From Luteibacter sp. dw_328 (GTDB lineage Bacteria > Pseudomonadota > Gammaproteobacteria > Xanthomonadales > Rhodanobacteraceae), in NCBI RefSeq assembly GCF_018449605.1, contig NZ_JAAVUW010000006.1:186001-250000 (forward strand): a stretch of 64,000 nt of DNA, in the 5' to 3' direction. Below are positions 38,308 to 47,723 of this stretch, in pieces. The notes below the pieces were generated by a model. That model saw only the letters and a list, made by a program, of their open reading frames with translations, was not told the origin of the DNA and searched no databases. How positions within the stretch are numbered: the stretch's first letter is position 1; each line of letters opens with the position of its first letter. The position numbers and the translations under genes are program-made.

Positions 38308-39311
38308 CAGCGGGATTGCCTGCGGTTCTTGAGCTGGTCCACCAGCACCGCAATCAGCAGGATCGTGCCGCGGACGAGGTACTGGTAGAAGGCGTCGATG
38401 TTCATGAGACTCATGGCATTTTGCACAGTCCCCATGATGAGGACGCCAACGAGCACACCGCTGATACTCGCACGGCCGCCCATGAGCGACACGCCGCCCA
38501 GCACGCAGGCCGAAATCACGTTCAACTCGAAGCCCTGGCCGGCGTTCGGCTGGCCGCTGGTCATGCGCGAGGCGAGGATGATGCCCGCCAGTGCCGCCAC
38601 CAGGCCCTGGATCAGGAAGATGGCGATACGTACGCGGTCCACCGAGACACCGGCAAGGCGCGCCGCGTCCGGATTGCCGCCGATCGCCAGGGTATTGCGG
38701 CCGTAGATCGTCTTGTTCAGCAGGACACCGAAGACCACGAAGCAGGCCAGGGTGACCCAGACCGGTACAGGCAGGCCGAACAGCTCGGCGCTACCCAGGG
38801 TGAAGAAAGCTTCGCTGGTGACACCGACCGCCTGGCCCTGCGAGGTGATGAAGGCGAGGCCGCGGACGATTTCCATGGTTGCCAGCGTCGTGATCAGCGC
38901 GTTGATATTGAGCTTGGCGATCACCACGCCGTTGACGAAGCCGATCAGCGCACCGGCGACCAGGCTGGCGGCGATGCCCAGCGCGACACTGCCGGTGGCG
39001 TTGGAGACGATGGCGCAGCAGACGCCGGCGAAGGCGACGGTCGAGCCGACCGAAAGATCGAAGTCACGCGAAGCCAGGCAGAACATCATCGTGCAGGCGA
39101 CCATGCCGATCTGCGAGACCGACAGGGCGAGGCCAACGATGTTGTCCCATGAGAAGAAGTACTGCACCGTGGCGCTCAGCACGCCGAACAGCACGATGAA
39201 GATGCCGATGAGGCTGTAATCGTCGACGACGCGCCAGAACATGGCGCGTCGTCGCGCGTCGGGCGTTTCGGCTTGCTTCGCGCCGATAGCGGCGGCGTTG
39301 GTCTCGGTCAT
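38307..39311 (-). CDS. araH: Sugar ABC transporter permease, AraH-like
   Basis: The 334-residue permease has about nine helices and the conserved CLASRDFDLSVGS, NGVVIAKLNINALITTLATMEIVRGLAFI, GRNTLAIGGNPDAARLAGV and LASRMTSGQPNAGQGFELNVISACVLGG stretches. These match Escherichia coli AraH closely. It forms the inner-membrane channel of a high-affinity pentose/hexose importer with the neighbouring ATPase and binding protein. In this operon the physiological substrate is probably D-galactose, which shares stereochemistry with L-arabinose. Confidence 0.9.
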   Translation of the reverse strand: MTETNAAAIGAKQAETPDARRRAMFWRVVDDYSLIGIFIVLFGVLSATVQYFFSWDNIVGLALSVSQIGMVACTMMFCLASRDFDLSVGSTVAFAGVCCAIVSNATGSVALGIAASLVAGALIGFVNGVVIAKLNINALITTLATMEIVRGLAFITSQGQAVGVTSEAFFTLGSAELFGLPVPVWVTLACFVVFGVLLNKTIYGRNTLAIGGNPDAARLAGVSVDRVRIAIFLIQGLVAALAGIILASRMTSGQPNAGQGFELNVISACVLGGVSLMGGRASISGVLVGVLIMGTVQNAMSLMNIDAFYQYLVRGTILLIAVLVDQLKNRRQSR

Positions 39312-39314
39312 GGC

Positions 39315-40841
39315 TCAGGTGTTCCTCATCGGGGTGGCGCTGGCGCCTTCGGGAAGCGCGGCGGCGAGCACGTCCGCCTCGTTCGCCTCGGTACGTTGGA
39401 ACTGCGCGGTGATCCGGCCACGGCACATGGTGACGACGCGGTCGGACACACCGAGCACTTCGGGCAGTTCGCTGGAAATGACCACCACGGCCACGCCACG
39501 TTCGGCGAGTTCGTAGAGGACGTTATAGATCTCGTTCTTGGCGCCCACGTCGATGCCACGGGTGGGCTCGTCGACAATGAGCACACGCAGGTCTTTCTCA
39601 GCCAGCCAGCGCGAGAGCACGGCTTTCTGTTGGTTGCCGCCCGAGAGCAGGCGAATCTCCTGGCGTCGGTTCGGCGTACGAATGCGCAGGCGATCGATAT
39701 AGGTGTCGGCGACTTTCGCCTCGTTACGGTCGTTGACGAACAGGCCCGCGACGAGGTGGTTGCGCCGCGCGCTGATGTTGATGTTCTCCGACACCGAGCG
39801 CACGCCGATGATGCCGTCTTCCTTGCGGTCTTCCGGGCAGAACACCAGGCCATGCTGGATCGAGTCGCGGATATGCGAGGCCTTGATCGCCTCACCGTCC
39901 ACGTGCACCGCACCCGCGGTGCGCCGGTCCGCGCCATAGATCACGCGCATCACTTCGCTACGACCCGCACCGACGAGGCCGAAGAAGCCGACGATCTCAC
40001 CCGCCTTCACCTCAAAACTGACCGGTGCCGGGACGGCACGTCCCGTCACGCCCTGCACGGCGAGACGCACCTTGCCGTGTTCGCGCGGTCGGTAACCGAA
40101 GATGTCACTGATCTCGCGGCCGACCATGCGCTGCACGAGCTGGTCGCGGGTGACGCCTTCGAGCGTGTCGAAGTCGGCCACCTTGCGGCCGTCGCGGAAG
40201 ATCGTCGCTGCGTCGCAGAGTTCGAAGATCTCGTCGAGCCGATGCGAGATGTAGATCATCGCCTTGCCCTGCGCACGCAGGTCGCGCACGAGGCGGAAGA
40301 GGACTTCGGTCTCGCGGTGGGACAGCGAGCTGGTCGGTTCGTCGAGGGCGAGGATCTTCGCGTCGCGAAGGATCGCCTTGACGATCTCGACCATCTGGCG
40401 CTGGCCGATCGAAAGCTGCTTGAGCTTCGCGCGTGGATCGAGATCCACGCCGAGGGCATCGAGTTTCTCGCGGGTCCAGGCGAGCGCCTTGCGGCGGTCG
40501 ACCAGGCCGAAACGTGTGGGTAGCCGGCCGATCAGCAGGTTCTCCATGACCGAGAGTTCCGGTACGTACTGGAGCTCCTGGTGGATCACTGCCACACCGG
40601 AGGCAATGGCGTCGGCGGCCTTGCGGAAATGCTTCGCCTGGCCGTCGATCGCCACCTCGCCCTCGTCGGGGATGTACTCCCCGCCGAGGATTTTCATCAT
40701 CGTGGACTTGCCTGCCCCGTTCTCACCGAGCAGGCCGTGCACGCTACCGGCGCGCACGGCGAAGCTGACATCTCCGAGCGCACGCACGCCCGGAAAGGTC
40801 TTCCCGATATGCCGGAATTCCAGGCGTGGTGCGTCGGTCAT
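39315..40841 (-). CDS. araG: Sugar ABC transporter ATP-binding protein, AraG-like
   Basis: The ~508-residue protein is a double ABC ATPase, as in all RbsA/AraG/MglA proteins. The first half has [20 protein letters not shown] and [11 protein letters not shown]; the second half has the degenerate nucleotide site with [25 protein letters not shown] and [14 protein letters not shown]. The N-terminus [19 protein letters not shown] resembles AraG. The start at 40841 (two bases past the binding-protein stop) is preferred to a TTG two codons upstream. Confidence 0.93.
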   Translation of the reverse strand: MTDAPRLEFRHIGKTFPGVRALGDVSFAVRAGSVHGLLGENGAGKSTMMKILGGEYIPDEGEVAIDGQAKHFRKAADAIASGVAVIHQELQYVPELSVMENLLIGRLPTRFGLVDRRKALAWTREKLDALGVDLDPRAKLKQLSIGQRQMVEIVKAILRDAKILALDEPTSSLSHRETEVLFRLVRDLRAQGKAMIYISHRLDEIFELCDAATIFRDGRKVADFDTLEGVTRDQLVQRMVGREISDIFGYRPREHGKVRLAVQGVTGRAVPAPVSFEVKAGEIVGFFGLVGAGRSEVMRVIYGADRRTAGAVHVDGEAIKASHIRDSIQHGLVFCPEDRKEDGIIGVRSVSENINISARRNHLVAGLFVNDRNEAKVADTYIDRLRIRTPNRRQEIRLLSGGNQQKAVLSRWLAEKDLRVLIVDEPTRGIDVGAKNEIYNVLYELAERGVAVVVISSELPEVLGVSDRVVTMCRGRITAQFQRTEANEADVLAAALPEGASATPMRNT

Positions 40842-40843
40842 CG

Positions 40844-41836
40844 TCAAAGACCCATTTCCTTACGGATTTCGGCGACATTGGCGCGGGTGGTGAGCATGCC
40901 GGTGGTCAGGGTGAGCGGCGGCGGAGCTTTGCCGTTCTTGACCCACTCGTACATGTTCACCGAGGTCTCATAACCATGACGCTTCGGGCTGATCAGCACG
41001 CTGCCGAAGAAACCCGTGGGTTCGGCCTTGGCGAACTCGTTAAGCGCCGACTTGCTGCCGCCGATGCCCACGCCGATCATGTTGTCGGCGCGGAAACCGC
41101 GACCTTCCGCGGCACGCACAGCACCGAGCACAGCTTCGTCGTTCAGGCCGAAAGCGATCCAGTGCTTGAACTTCGGGTTCTGCGTGATCGCGATGTTCGC
41201 CGCGTTGAACGCGTTCTCGGTATCGGTCTTGGCTTCGGGCGCGTTGATCACGTTGGCCTTGGGGAACCCGGCCGCGGTGAGCGCAGCCACGGCGCCATCG
41301 GTGCGGTCCTTGGCTGTGGGCAGCTGGTCGTAGGAGATGCGCAGCGCACCGGTCTCTTCCGGCTTCCAGCCACGCTTCTTCATTTCGGCGGCGATAGCCT
41401 GGCCGACCTGCTCACCAATCTTGCTCGCCGAGATGCCCATGTGCGGCACGGCTTCGATCGGCTTGCCGGAACCGTCGATAAGGCGGTCGTCGACCGTCAT
41501 CAGCTTGAGGTTGTCGATTTTGGCTTTGGCCACGATGGACGGACCGAGCTTCACGTCCGGCGTGCAGATGATGAAACCCTGCGCGTGCTGAGCCTTCAGG
41601 TTGTCGATGGCGGTGAGCACCGTGCCACCATCGGGCGCGGCGATCTTGACCAGGGTGAAGCCCTTTTCCTTGGCGGCCTGCTCGGCGTACTTCCACTCGT
41701 CCTGGAACCAGGGTTCCTCGGCCTGCTTGACGACAAAACCGATCTTGACCGGCTCATCGGCCGCGAAGGCCGGTGCGGAGGCCATGGCCAGTGCCACGGC
41801 AAGGGCGCGTAGGCCCAGGGCAATCTTCATCTTCAT
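40844..41836 (-). CDS. araF: Periplasmic sugar-binding protein, AraF-like
   Basis: The 330-residue type-I periplasmic-binding protein has a signal peptide ([15 protein letters not shown]). [63 protein letters not shown] and the ligand-region residues match Escherichia coli AraF, which binds both L-arabinose and D-galactose. It delivers sugar to the AraGH-like permease. The start follows a GGAGGGAAC-like ribosome site. It is the second gene of the operon after dgoK. Confidence 0.92.
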   Translation of the reverse strand: MKMKIALGLRALAVALAMASAPAFAADEPVKIGFVVKQAEEPWFQDEWKYAEQAAKEKGFTLVKIAAPDGGTVLTAIDNLKAQHAQGFIICTPDVKLGPSIVAKAKIDNLKLMTVDDRLIDGSGKPIEAVPHMGISASKIGEQVGQAIAAEMKKRGWKPEETGALRISYDQLPTAKDRTDGAVAALTAAGFPKANVINAPEAKTDTENAFNAANIAITQNPKFKHWIAFGLNDEAVLGAVRAAEGRGFRADNMIGVGIGGSKSALNEFAKAEPTGFFGSVLISPKRHGYETSVNMYEWVKNGKAPPPLTLTTGMLTTRANVAEIRKEMGL

Positions 41837-41865
41837 GCGTTCCCTCCTCGAATGACTCGTTGTTT

Positions 41866-42864
41866 TCAGTCGACCAGGCCGCGACGACGGGCAACGGCAA
41901 TGGCGCCGTATCCCGCAAGGTCGCGCTGTTCGTCATCGCCCAGCACCGTGACGGTGCCGGAGAAGAAATCGTCGCCCTCGACCAGCCGCGCGATCGCTTC
42001 GCGCAGGATGGGCTTGCCGCTGACGACGAAGCGTGTACCCGGACTCATCCGGATCGCGCTGGAATTCTTGAGCGTGAGCAGGTCGGAGCCAAGCACCGCG
42101 CCGAGCAGGAAGTTCGCGCGCGCGTTGGCGTCGTACACGGCGAACTGGTCGAGGATGCGCACGCTGAAGCAGGCGCGGCCCAGACCGATCTTGTTCGCCG
42201 AAGCAGCGCCAGCCAGCAGCATTTCAGGATCGATGCGCTTGGCGAAGCCTTCTTTCAGCGAGCCGGCAAGAATGGTGTCATGCGAGATCACGTGCAGCAG
42301 CTCACCCGCCAGCGTGGTCACGCAGCCATCGATGCGGCGGTCCTTGTCGATGCTGACGAACTTCGAATGCGAGCCCGGCAGCACCACCACTGTCGGTTCG
42401 TTGAGGCCGAGGCGCTCGACAAGGGCGAACGACTCGACCTCCTCGCCACGCATCATGTCCATCGCTTCGCAGTTGTGCAGGCCGATGTGCTCGACCGCGT
42501 TGCGTACGCCGGGAACGAACCAGATCGGCGCATGCCAGACGTTCTCGACACGGTGTTCGCGCATGGCCCTGGCCATATCATCGATCCCTGCCGGGGCCGG
42601 TACGTGCGGAATTTCGCACAGCCCGACATTCGAGGTGATCATGCCGGAGGCCACGGCAAGGCCGATATCGGTGCGTTCGAGCTGGGCCGAAACCAGCGCC
42701 TCGGCGATGGTTTCGCGGAGGCTATCCTCGAGTTTCTTCGTGCTGCCGGTGATCGCGGTATCGCGCACACCGACCTGCCGCGCGGCCTGCGCGACCACCT
42801 CGCCGTCGGTCCAGACGGTGACGCGGGTGTTGGTGGTACCGGTGTCGATGGTGAGGATGTTCAT
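41866..42864 (-). CDS. dgoK: 2-dehydro-3-deoxygalactonokinase
   Basis: The ~332-residue sugar kinase begins with the ASKHA phosphate motif LTIDTGTTNTRV and has GMITSNVGLCEIPHVPAP and VVLPGSHSKFV as in DgoK. It phosphorylates KDGal to KDPGal with ATP, the third enzymatic step shown in this operon. It is the first gene of the operon and divergent from the LysR gene. The start at 42864 is chosen for ATG; a GTG eight codons upstream is possible. Confidence 0.92.
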   Translation of the reverse strand: MNILTIDTGTTNTRVTVWTDGEVVAQAARQVGVRDTAITGSTKKLEDSLRETIAEALVSAQLERTDIGLAVASGMITSNVGLCEIPHVPAPAGIDDMARAMREHRVENVWHAPIWFVPGVRNAVEHIGLHNCEAMDMMRGEEVESFALVERLGLNEPTVVVLPGSHSKFVSIDKDRRIDGCVTTLAGELLHVISHDTILAGSLKEGFAKRIDPEMLLAGAASANKIGLGRACFSVRILDQFAVYDANARANFLLGAVLGSDLLTLKNSSAIRMSPGTRFVVSGKPILREAIARLVEGDDFFSGTVTVLGDDEQRDLAGYGAIAVARRRGLVD

Positions 42865-42968
42865 CGCGGGTCCGTTCGAAAGCGCCACGGATGATTGGCG
42901 GCACCTGTCGAGACAGGCAAACTAGAATTTCTCCGGGGCTTCCCCAAGTTTTTTTGAATGAGTCCGCA

Positions 42969-43847
42969 ATGAAGCGCTCGTTACCTCTCAACGCCGTGCG
43001 AGTCTTCGAACTTGCAGCGCAACATTTGAGCTTCACCAAGGCCGGTGAAGAGCTCTCGTTGACGGCGGCTGCGGTCAGTGCGCAAGTCAAATTGCTTGAG
43101 GGGTACTTGGGCACAGCTCTTTTTGTGCGTAGCAACAATCGACTCTCGCTGACCGCCGCCGGGGAGAACTATTTCCCGCGAGTCCGCGACGTTTTTCGTG
43201 CACTGCAACACGCCACGGACCAGGTGATGGGCGAGCGCAATGCCTCGTTGAGGGTCTCCGTACCGCCGACCTTCGGTACGAAATGGCTGGTACCGAGGCT
43301 TTTCCGCTTCTTTTCGAGGCACCCCGATATCGCCGTCGAGGTCGTCACCGACGGGGCGGACGAGGCAAGTTGGGACCTCGCCATTGACGATCGCCTGAGC
43401 GAAGGGGGTGACCAGTCCATCCTGGCCACCAGTGGATATACCCCCGTCTGCGCGCCGTCCCTCGCCGAGCGCATCCACGGCCCGGCCGACCTCGCCGACC
43501 ACCTGTTACTGCACGAGCGGCCCGGTCGTCGCGCCGCGTCGGCAGTCAGTTGGGAGCAGTGGTTCGAGCGCGCCGGCCTGGAGACCGCCGTGGTCTCGCG
43601 CGACATGGGCTTCGGCGACGGCACGATGATGCTGCAGGCGGCGATCGAAGGGCAGGGCGTGGCGCTGGCGCAGAACCTGCTCGTCGCCTACGACCTCGCC
43701 GCAGGTCGACTCGCCGAGCCGTTCCGGATCGATGTGCCGCTTCAGCACACCTACTACCTGGCGATCTCGCGCGACGCGGTATCGCGTGAAGAGACCATGG
43801 TGTTCCGCGAGTGGCTGTTCGCCGAAGTGGGCCAGGGCTCTCTGTAG
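42969..43847 (+). CDS. LysR-family regulator of the galactose operon (GcvA/GbpR-like)
   Basis: The 292-residue protein has an N-terminal HTH (LPLNAVRVFELAAQHLSFTKAGEELSLTAAAVSAQV) and an effector domain (SVPPTFGTKWLVPRLFRFF ... FGDGTMMLQAAIEGQGVALAQNLL). It is divergent from dgoK across a 104-base gap and is the obvious regulator of the operon, like the LysR-type GbpR controlling galactose uptake genes in Agrobacterium and Azospirillum. The start at 42969 gives MKRSLPLNAVRVFE. Its TAG stop belongs to a REP-like element. Confidence 0.9.
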   Translation: MKRSLPLNAVRVFELAAQHLSFTKAGEELSLTAAAVSAQVKLLEGYLGTALFVRSNNRLSLTAAGENYFPRVRDVFRALQHATDQVMGERNASLRVSVPPTFGTKWLVPRLFRFFSRHPDIAVEVVTDGADEASWDLAIDDRLSEGGDQSILATSGYTPVCAPSLAERIHGPADLADHLLLHERPGRRAASAVSWEQWFERAGLETAVVSRDMGFGDGTMMLQAAIEGQGVALAQNLLVAYDLAAGRLAEPFRIDVPLQHTYYLAISRDAVSREETMVFREWLFAEVGQGSL

Positions 43848-43935
43848 GAGCCGATTCATCGGCGATTGTGGGAGCCGCTTCAGCGGCGATAGCCAGGCCG
43901 CCTCAACCCCATCGCCGGCATAGCCGGCTCCCACA
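43843..43935. repeat. REP-like element cluster at the LysR stop codon
   Basis: A forward unit (TGTAGGAGCCGATTCATCGGCGAT) is followed directly by a forward unit of the CTTCAGC subtype and then an inverse unit (ATCGCCGGCATAGCCGGCTCCCACA) at 43911-43935. The first unit contains the LysR TAG stop. Confidence 0.88.
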
Positions 43936-43958
43936 CAAAGCGGGCTCTCACAAAAGCC

Positions 43959-44573
43959 TCAGCAGTCCCGAGTCGCCTTCTTGCGGCGCCACCACAACGC
44001 GGCGAGCGCGATCAGCGCAGCGGCGATGGCCAGCCAGATGCCGGTCTGTCCACGGTGGATCCACATGGCCAGCCATTCGTGGTTATGCGCACCGAAATAA
44101 CCCAGGTACACCCACAGCGGCACGCTGATCGCCGCGGCCAGTCCGTCGAGCAGAAGGAAGCGGAAGAAACCCACGCGGTGGGTGGCGCCGGCGGTGATGA
44201 ACACGGCGGTGCGCATGCCCGGCAGAAAGCGGGCGACGAACATCATGCGGTTGCCGTAGCGCTCGAACTTCTCCTGCACCTTGGCGTAGCGTTCGGGAGT
44301 GAGCAGGCGGGCAACGAAGCGCCAGCGCAGGATGCGCGCGCCGAAATGGCGCCCGAGCAGGAACATCGTGGAATCGCCGACCAGCACGCCCGCCATGCCG
44401 ACACCGACCATCGTATGGACGTCGCCGTAACCGAGGCCGGTGATGATGCCGCCAGCCACCAGGGTGATGTCTTCCGGCAGGGGCGCCCCTGCTCCGCAGA
44501 GCATCAGGGCGAGGAAAACAGCTGCGTAGCCGTTCTGCCCGAAAAGATCGACGAGGTGATTCAATAAATCCAT
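43959..44573 (-). CDS. DedA/SNARE-associated family membrane protein
   Basis: The 204-residue protein has the DedA core: AAVFLALMLCGAGAPLPEDITLVAGGIITG near residue 18 with the reentrant Glu-containing motif, and FARFLPGMRT-type block VARFLPGMRTAVFITAGATHR around residue 115. Family members act in lipid (undecaprenyl phosphate or phosphatidylethanolamine) recycling across the inner membrane. It sits alone between the REP cluster and dnaG. Confidence 0.88.
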   Translation of the reverse strand: MDLLNHLVDLFGQNGYAAVFLALMLCGAGAPLPEDITLVAGGIITGLGYGDVHTMVGVGMAGVLVGDSTMFLLGRHFGARILRWRFVARLLTPERYAKVQEKFERYGNRMMFVARFLPGMRTAVFITAGATHRVGFFRFLLLDGLAAAISVPLWVYLGYFGAHNHEWLAMWIHRGQTGIWLAIAAALIALAALWWRRKKATRDC

Positions 44574-44664
44574 CAGCGACGCGCAAGTCCGGTCCCGGCC
44601 GGTCCCTTCAGGGTACGAGGGTCGGATGATCCCACGGATCGCGTTAATCTCGCGGTGCAGCGCA

Positions 44665-46404
44665 TCATTCGTCCACCGGGGTCGGTGCGGAGCGCGCAGC
44701 CAGCAGGACGCGTAGTTCGGCCTTTTCCGTATCGTCGAGAACGCCTTCGCGGCTACGGCCGATAAGGTACTCGCGGCGTTGTGTCACGGCCTGGCGTTGC
44801 ATCTGGTCCAGCGAACCAAGGAACTCGACTCGCTGCATATCGGCGTCGCCCACCACCTCGGCCTGCATGAGCTTTTGCAGAGAGGCGTACTCGGGCCGGT
44901 CAAGAAAATACTCAACCAGCACGGCGGGATTGATCCCTGGCCGGGAGCGCGCCACGTCGATCAGTTCCGACAGCAGGTTCACGCCGGGACGGTCCAGGCG
45001 CAGGAAGGCGTACGGCGGCTCGACCTCATCGGCCAGCGCCGGCTGCGCCAGGAGCAGGGTGATCGCGCTACGAACCAGGCTGCGCTGCACGTTGGCCGGG
45101 CGTACCTGGTTCGAGCGATTCGGCGCCGGCTCGGGCTCGAGCACGGCCTTGGCGCCCGTACGCCGCTCCAGCTCCTGGCCCATGAGGTCGCGGAAGGCGC
45201 CGTCAGGCAGTTTGGCGATGAGCGGGCGGGCGCGTTCAGCGAGGCGGGCGCGGCCGTCCAGGCGGGTGACGTCGACGTCCCTGGCGAGCTCTTCGAAGAA
45301 GTACTCGGACATCGGCATCGACTCCTTCATGCGCTTCTCGAAGCCGTCCTTGCCTTCCTTGCGTACCAGTGTGTCGGGATCTTCGCCGTCGGGCAGGAAC
45401 AGGAAGTGGGCCTGGCGGCCGTCGCGCATGCGCGGCAGCACGGATTCCAGTGCGCGCCACGCCGCTGCCTTGCCGGCGCGGTCGCCGTCGAAGCAGAAAT
45501 AGACATCGGGCGCCGTACGGAAAAGCACTTCGGCATGTTCGGGCGTGGTCGCTGTGCCCAGTGTGGCGACGGCGATCGGCAGCCCCGCCTGGTGCAGGGC
45601 GATGACGTCCATGTAGCCCTCGACCACCATGATCCGGGTGACGGTCTGGTTCGCCTGTTTCACCTGCCACAGGGCGAACAGCTCCTTGCCCTTGTGAAAG
45701 AGGGGAGTCTCGGGCGAATTGAGATACTTGGGGCTCTGGTCCGACGACAACACGCGGCCGCCGAAGGCGATCACGCGGCCGCGGCGGTCGAGGATCGGGA
45801 ACATCACCCGTTCACGGAACCGGTCATATTTGTTGCCGCGCTCGTTGCTGGCCACCATGCCGGCTTCATTGAGCAGCTGGCGCCGGCGATCGTTCGTGCC
45901 CAGGGCCTTCATCACGCCGTCGAAGCCCGCGGGTGCCCAGCCGATGCGGAAGCGTTTGACGATCTCGTCGTCGAGGCCGCGGCGGTCCACGTAGGACGTG
46001 GCCTCGGGGCTGTTCCCCAGCTCACGCTGGTAAAAGCTGGCGGCTTCGTCGAGCAGGGTATAGAGGTCGCTGCGATCTTCCCGCGGCTTGTCGTCGCGGT
46101 TGCCCTCATAGGGCACCTTCAGGCCCGCTGACTGAGCGAGCTCCTCGATCGCGTCGGGGAACTCGAGGCGGTCGTAGTCCATGAGGAACTTGATCGCACT
46201 GCCATGCGCGCCGCAGCCAAAGCAGTGGAAGAACTGCTTCTGCGGGCTCACGTAGAAGGAGGGCGAGCGCTCGTTGTGGAACGGGCAGCAGGCGGTCCAC
46301 TCGCGTCCCGCCTTTTTCAGCGGGACGCGACGCTCGATCACGTCGACGATGTCGACGCGGGTCAGCAGTTCGTCGATGAAATTGTCGGGAATTCGGCCAC
46401 GCAT
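44665..46404 (-). CDS. dnaG: DNA primase
   Basis: The 579-residue primase has the N-terminal CHC2 zinc finger (Cys40, His43, Cys61, Cys64; ACCPFHNERSPSF and FHCFGCGAHG), the primase core with RVMFPILDRRGRVIAFGGR and the TOPRIM motif VVEGYMDVIALHQAG plus FCFDGDRAGK, and a C-terminal helical DnaB-binding region. It makes RNA primers at replication forks. In many gammaproteobacteria it lies between rpsU and rpoD; here yqeY and a DUF1328-type gene separate it from rpsU, and rpoD is not in view. Confidence 0.97.
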   Translation of the reverse strand: MRGRIPDNFIDELLTRVDIVDVIERRVPLKKAGREWTACCPFHNERSPSFYVSPQKQFFHCFGCGAHGSAIKFLMDYDRLEFPDAIEELAQSAGLKVPYEGNRDDKPREDRSDLYTLLDEAASFYQRELGNSPEATSYVDRRGLDDEIVKRFRIGWAPAGFDGVMKALGTNDRRRQLLNEAGMVASNERGNKYDRFRERVMFPILDRRGRVIAFGGRVLSSDQSPKYLNSPETPLFHKGKELFALWQVKQANQTVTRIMVVEGYMDVIALHQAGLPIAVATLGTATTPEHAEVLFRTAPDVYFCFDGDRAGKAAAWRALESVLPRMRDGRQAHFLFLPDGEDPDTLVRKEGKDGFEKRMKESMPMSEYFFEELARDVDVTRLDGRARLAERARPLIAKLPDGAFRDLMGQELERRTGAKAVLEPEPAPNRSNQVRPANVQRSLVRSAITLLLAQPALADEVEPPYAFLRLDRPGVNLLSELIDVARSRPGINPAVLVEYFLDRPEYASLQKLMQAEVVGDADMQRVEFLGSLDQMQRQAVTQRREYLIGRSREGVLDDTEKAELRVLLAARSAPTPVDE

Positions 46405-46456
46405 CAGTCGCCTAGGATGCCATGCATCCGCGTCCGAATGGAGACCGAATCACCGT

Positions 46457-46630
46457 TTAGAACGCCAGGTGGAAGACACCGATGACGGCCAGGATCGCGA
46501 TCACGAACAGGATCAGGAAGATGGCGAAACAGACCTTGGCGATCGTCGCGGCGAAGCCGGACACGCGGCTGAAGCCTAGCGCGCCGGTAACCAGCGCGAT
46601 GAGGCCGAAGATGATGGCGTACTTGAGCAT
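46457..46630 (-). CDS. DUF1328/YtjA-family small membrane protein
   Basis: A 57-residue protein below most gene-finder size limits, found by direct reading. It has two hydrophobic stretches ([17 protein letters not shown] and [20 protein letters not shown]) linked by a short [11 protein letters not shown] segment that matches the YtjA/DUF1328 pattern of a short two-helix protein. A strong GGAGG lies 7 bases before ATG. It sits between yqeY and dnaG on the same strand. Its role is unknown. Confidence 0.8.
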   Translation of the reverse strand: MLKYAIIFGLIALVTGALGFSRVSGFAATIAKVCFAIFLILFVIAILAVIGVFHLAF

Positions 46631-46749
46631 GGGATTCCTCCGTCAGCGCCGGAGGAACGTCCGCCAGCCGCGCGGCGGAGAATGATGACAAGCGTGTGGC
46701 GCCCTTGTGAAAGCCGATGCTGGGGCACCTGATATCGGGTGGCATCTTT

Positions 46750-46832
46750 TGTGGGAGCCGATTCATCGGCGACTGGGTGCTCGCGACACCCTGGCCCGCT
46801 GCCGCGGGATCGCCGATGAATCGGCTCCTACA
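46750..46832. repeat. REP-like inverted pair
   Basis: TGTGGGAGCCGATTCATCGGCGA and an inverse unit ending CGGCTCCTACA flank a spacer with GCTGCCGCGGGA. It lies between yqeY and the DUF1328-type gene, on the transcribed side of both, so it may end yqeY transcripts. Confidence 0.85.
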
Positions 46833-46846
46833 TGGCGGTGGCTCGC

Positions 46847-47290
46847 TTACGCGAGCTTTGCCTTAACTTTCCCTGCCACGGCAGCCATGTCCGCACGACC
46901 CGCCGCCTTTTCCTTGATCAGCGCAACCACCTTGCCCATGTCGCGTGCCGTGGTGGCACCCGATTCGGCAATGGCGGCGGCGATGATGGCGTCCAGCTCG
47001 GCTTCGTCGAGCTTGGCCGGCAGGTAGGCGCCGATCACGCCCATCTCGTAACGCTCGATGGTGGACAGGTCGGTGCGACCCGCCTTATCGAACTGCTCGA
47101 TGGAGTCGCGGCGCTGCTTCTGCATCTTTTCGAGCGCCGCCAGGACCTGGGCGTCGTCCAGCTCGATCCGCTCGTCGACTTCACGCTGCTGGATCTGGGC
47201 CTGGATCAGGCGGATCACGGCCAGGCGGTCCTTTTCACCGCTTTTCATGGCGGCTTTCATGTCTTCGGTGATCTTTGCCTTGAGACTCAT
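46847..47290 (-). CDS. yqeY: GatB/YqeY-domain protein
   Basis: The 147-residue helical protein starts SLKAKITEDMKAAMKSGEKDRLAVIRLI and contains QQREVDERIELDDAQVLAALEKMQKQRRDSIEQFDKAGR, the YqeY pattern homologous to the tail domain of GatB. It may help tRNA handling, but function is uncertain. The start at 47290 has GGAGAAAGCGC upstream. It lies between rpsU and dnaG, as in many bacteria. A terminator hairpin precedes it, so its expression may depend on read-through. Confidence 0.9.
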   Translation of the reverse strand: MSLKAKITEDMKAAMKSGEKDRLAVIRLIQAQIQQREVDERIELDDAQVLAALEKMQKQRRDSIEQFDKAGRTDLSTIERYEMGVIGAYLPAKLDEAELDAIIAAAIAESGATTARDMGKVVALIKEKAAGRADMAAVAGKVKAKLA

Positions 47291-47314
47291 GCGCTTTCTC
47301 CGGGACGACGAAAA

Positions 47315-47342
47315 GCCGGCTTTACCTTTCGGCAAAGCCGGC
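47315..47342 (-). terminator. Intrinsic terminator/attenuator between rpsU and yqeY
   Basis: On the minus strand GCCGGCTTT pairs with AAAGCCGGC around a 10-base loop and is followed by TTTTCG, 24 bases before the yqeY ATG. It ends most rpsU messages. The second arm and T stretch make it the best terminator in this region. Confidence 0.8.
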
Positions 47343-47401
47343 TCGGGATTTCCGCTCTGAATACACCGGGCAGCGCGCAGGGCGCCTGCCGAGGTACCAT
47401 A

Positions 47402-47421
47402 CCCGGTCGCGAAGGACCGGG
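47402..47421 (-). terminator. Short hairpin just past rpsU
   Basis: GACCGGG-loop-CCCGGTC forms a 7-bp stem eight bases after the rpsU stop on the minus strand. It has no T tail and may only stabilise the message. Confidence 0.4.
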
Positions 47422-47428
47422 ATGGGCA

Positions 47429-47644
47429 TCAGTACATGCGGGTCCGGCGCGTCGTGTCGCGGGACAGACGGCGCAGGTGACGCTTCACAGCAGCGGCGCG
47501 CTTGCGCTTACGCTCCTGGGTCGGCTTTTCATAAAATTCGCGCTTACGCGTTTCGGCCAGCACGCCAGCCTTCTCGCACGTACGCTTGAAGCGGCGGAGG
47601 GCAAGCTCGAAAGGCTCGTTCTCGCGGACTTTAACGCTCGGCAT
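47429..47644 (-). CDS. rpsU: 30S ribosomal protein S21
   Basis: The 71-residue basic protein begins [29 protein letters not shown] and ends in a Lys/Arg-rich tail ([18 protein letters not shown]), as all S21 proteins. It joins the small ribosomal subunit late and aids initiation. It has a near-consensus promoter inside the divergent tsaD gene (47694-47723) and a GTGGAG ribosome site upstream. It leads the rpsU-yqeY-(DUF1328)-dnaG block. Confidence 0.97.
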   Translation of the reverse strand: MPSVKVRENEPFELALRRFKRTCEKAGVLAETRKREFYEKPTQERKRKRAAAVKRHLRRLSRDTTRRTRMY

Positions 47645-47693
47645 GGAAACTCCACTTGATTAAACTGACCCGGAGTACCCGGGCGAGCCGTGG

Positions 47694-47723
47694 ATTATAA
47701 CGTGATCGATTCGAAAATTTCAA
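47694..47723 (-). promoter_or_regulatory. Near-consensus promoter of rpsU inside tsaD
   Basis: On the minus strand TTGAAA (47723-47718), an 18-base spacer and TATAAT (47699-47694) form a strong sigma-70 promoter. The predicted start is about 40 bases before the rpsU ATG. It lies in the first codons of tsaD, so tsaD's N-terminus is constrained by it. Confidence 0.75.

Noticed and set aside
44779-46131. 450-codon plus-strand frame opposite dnaG
   Set aside because: Composition (His, Leu, Gln, Val rich) is that of a high-GC reverse complement; dnaG motifs are unambiguous.
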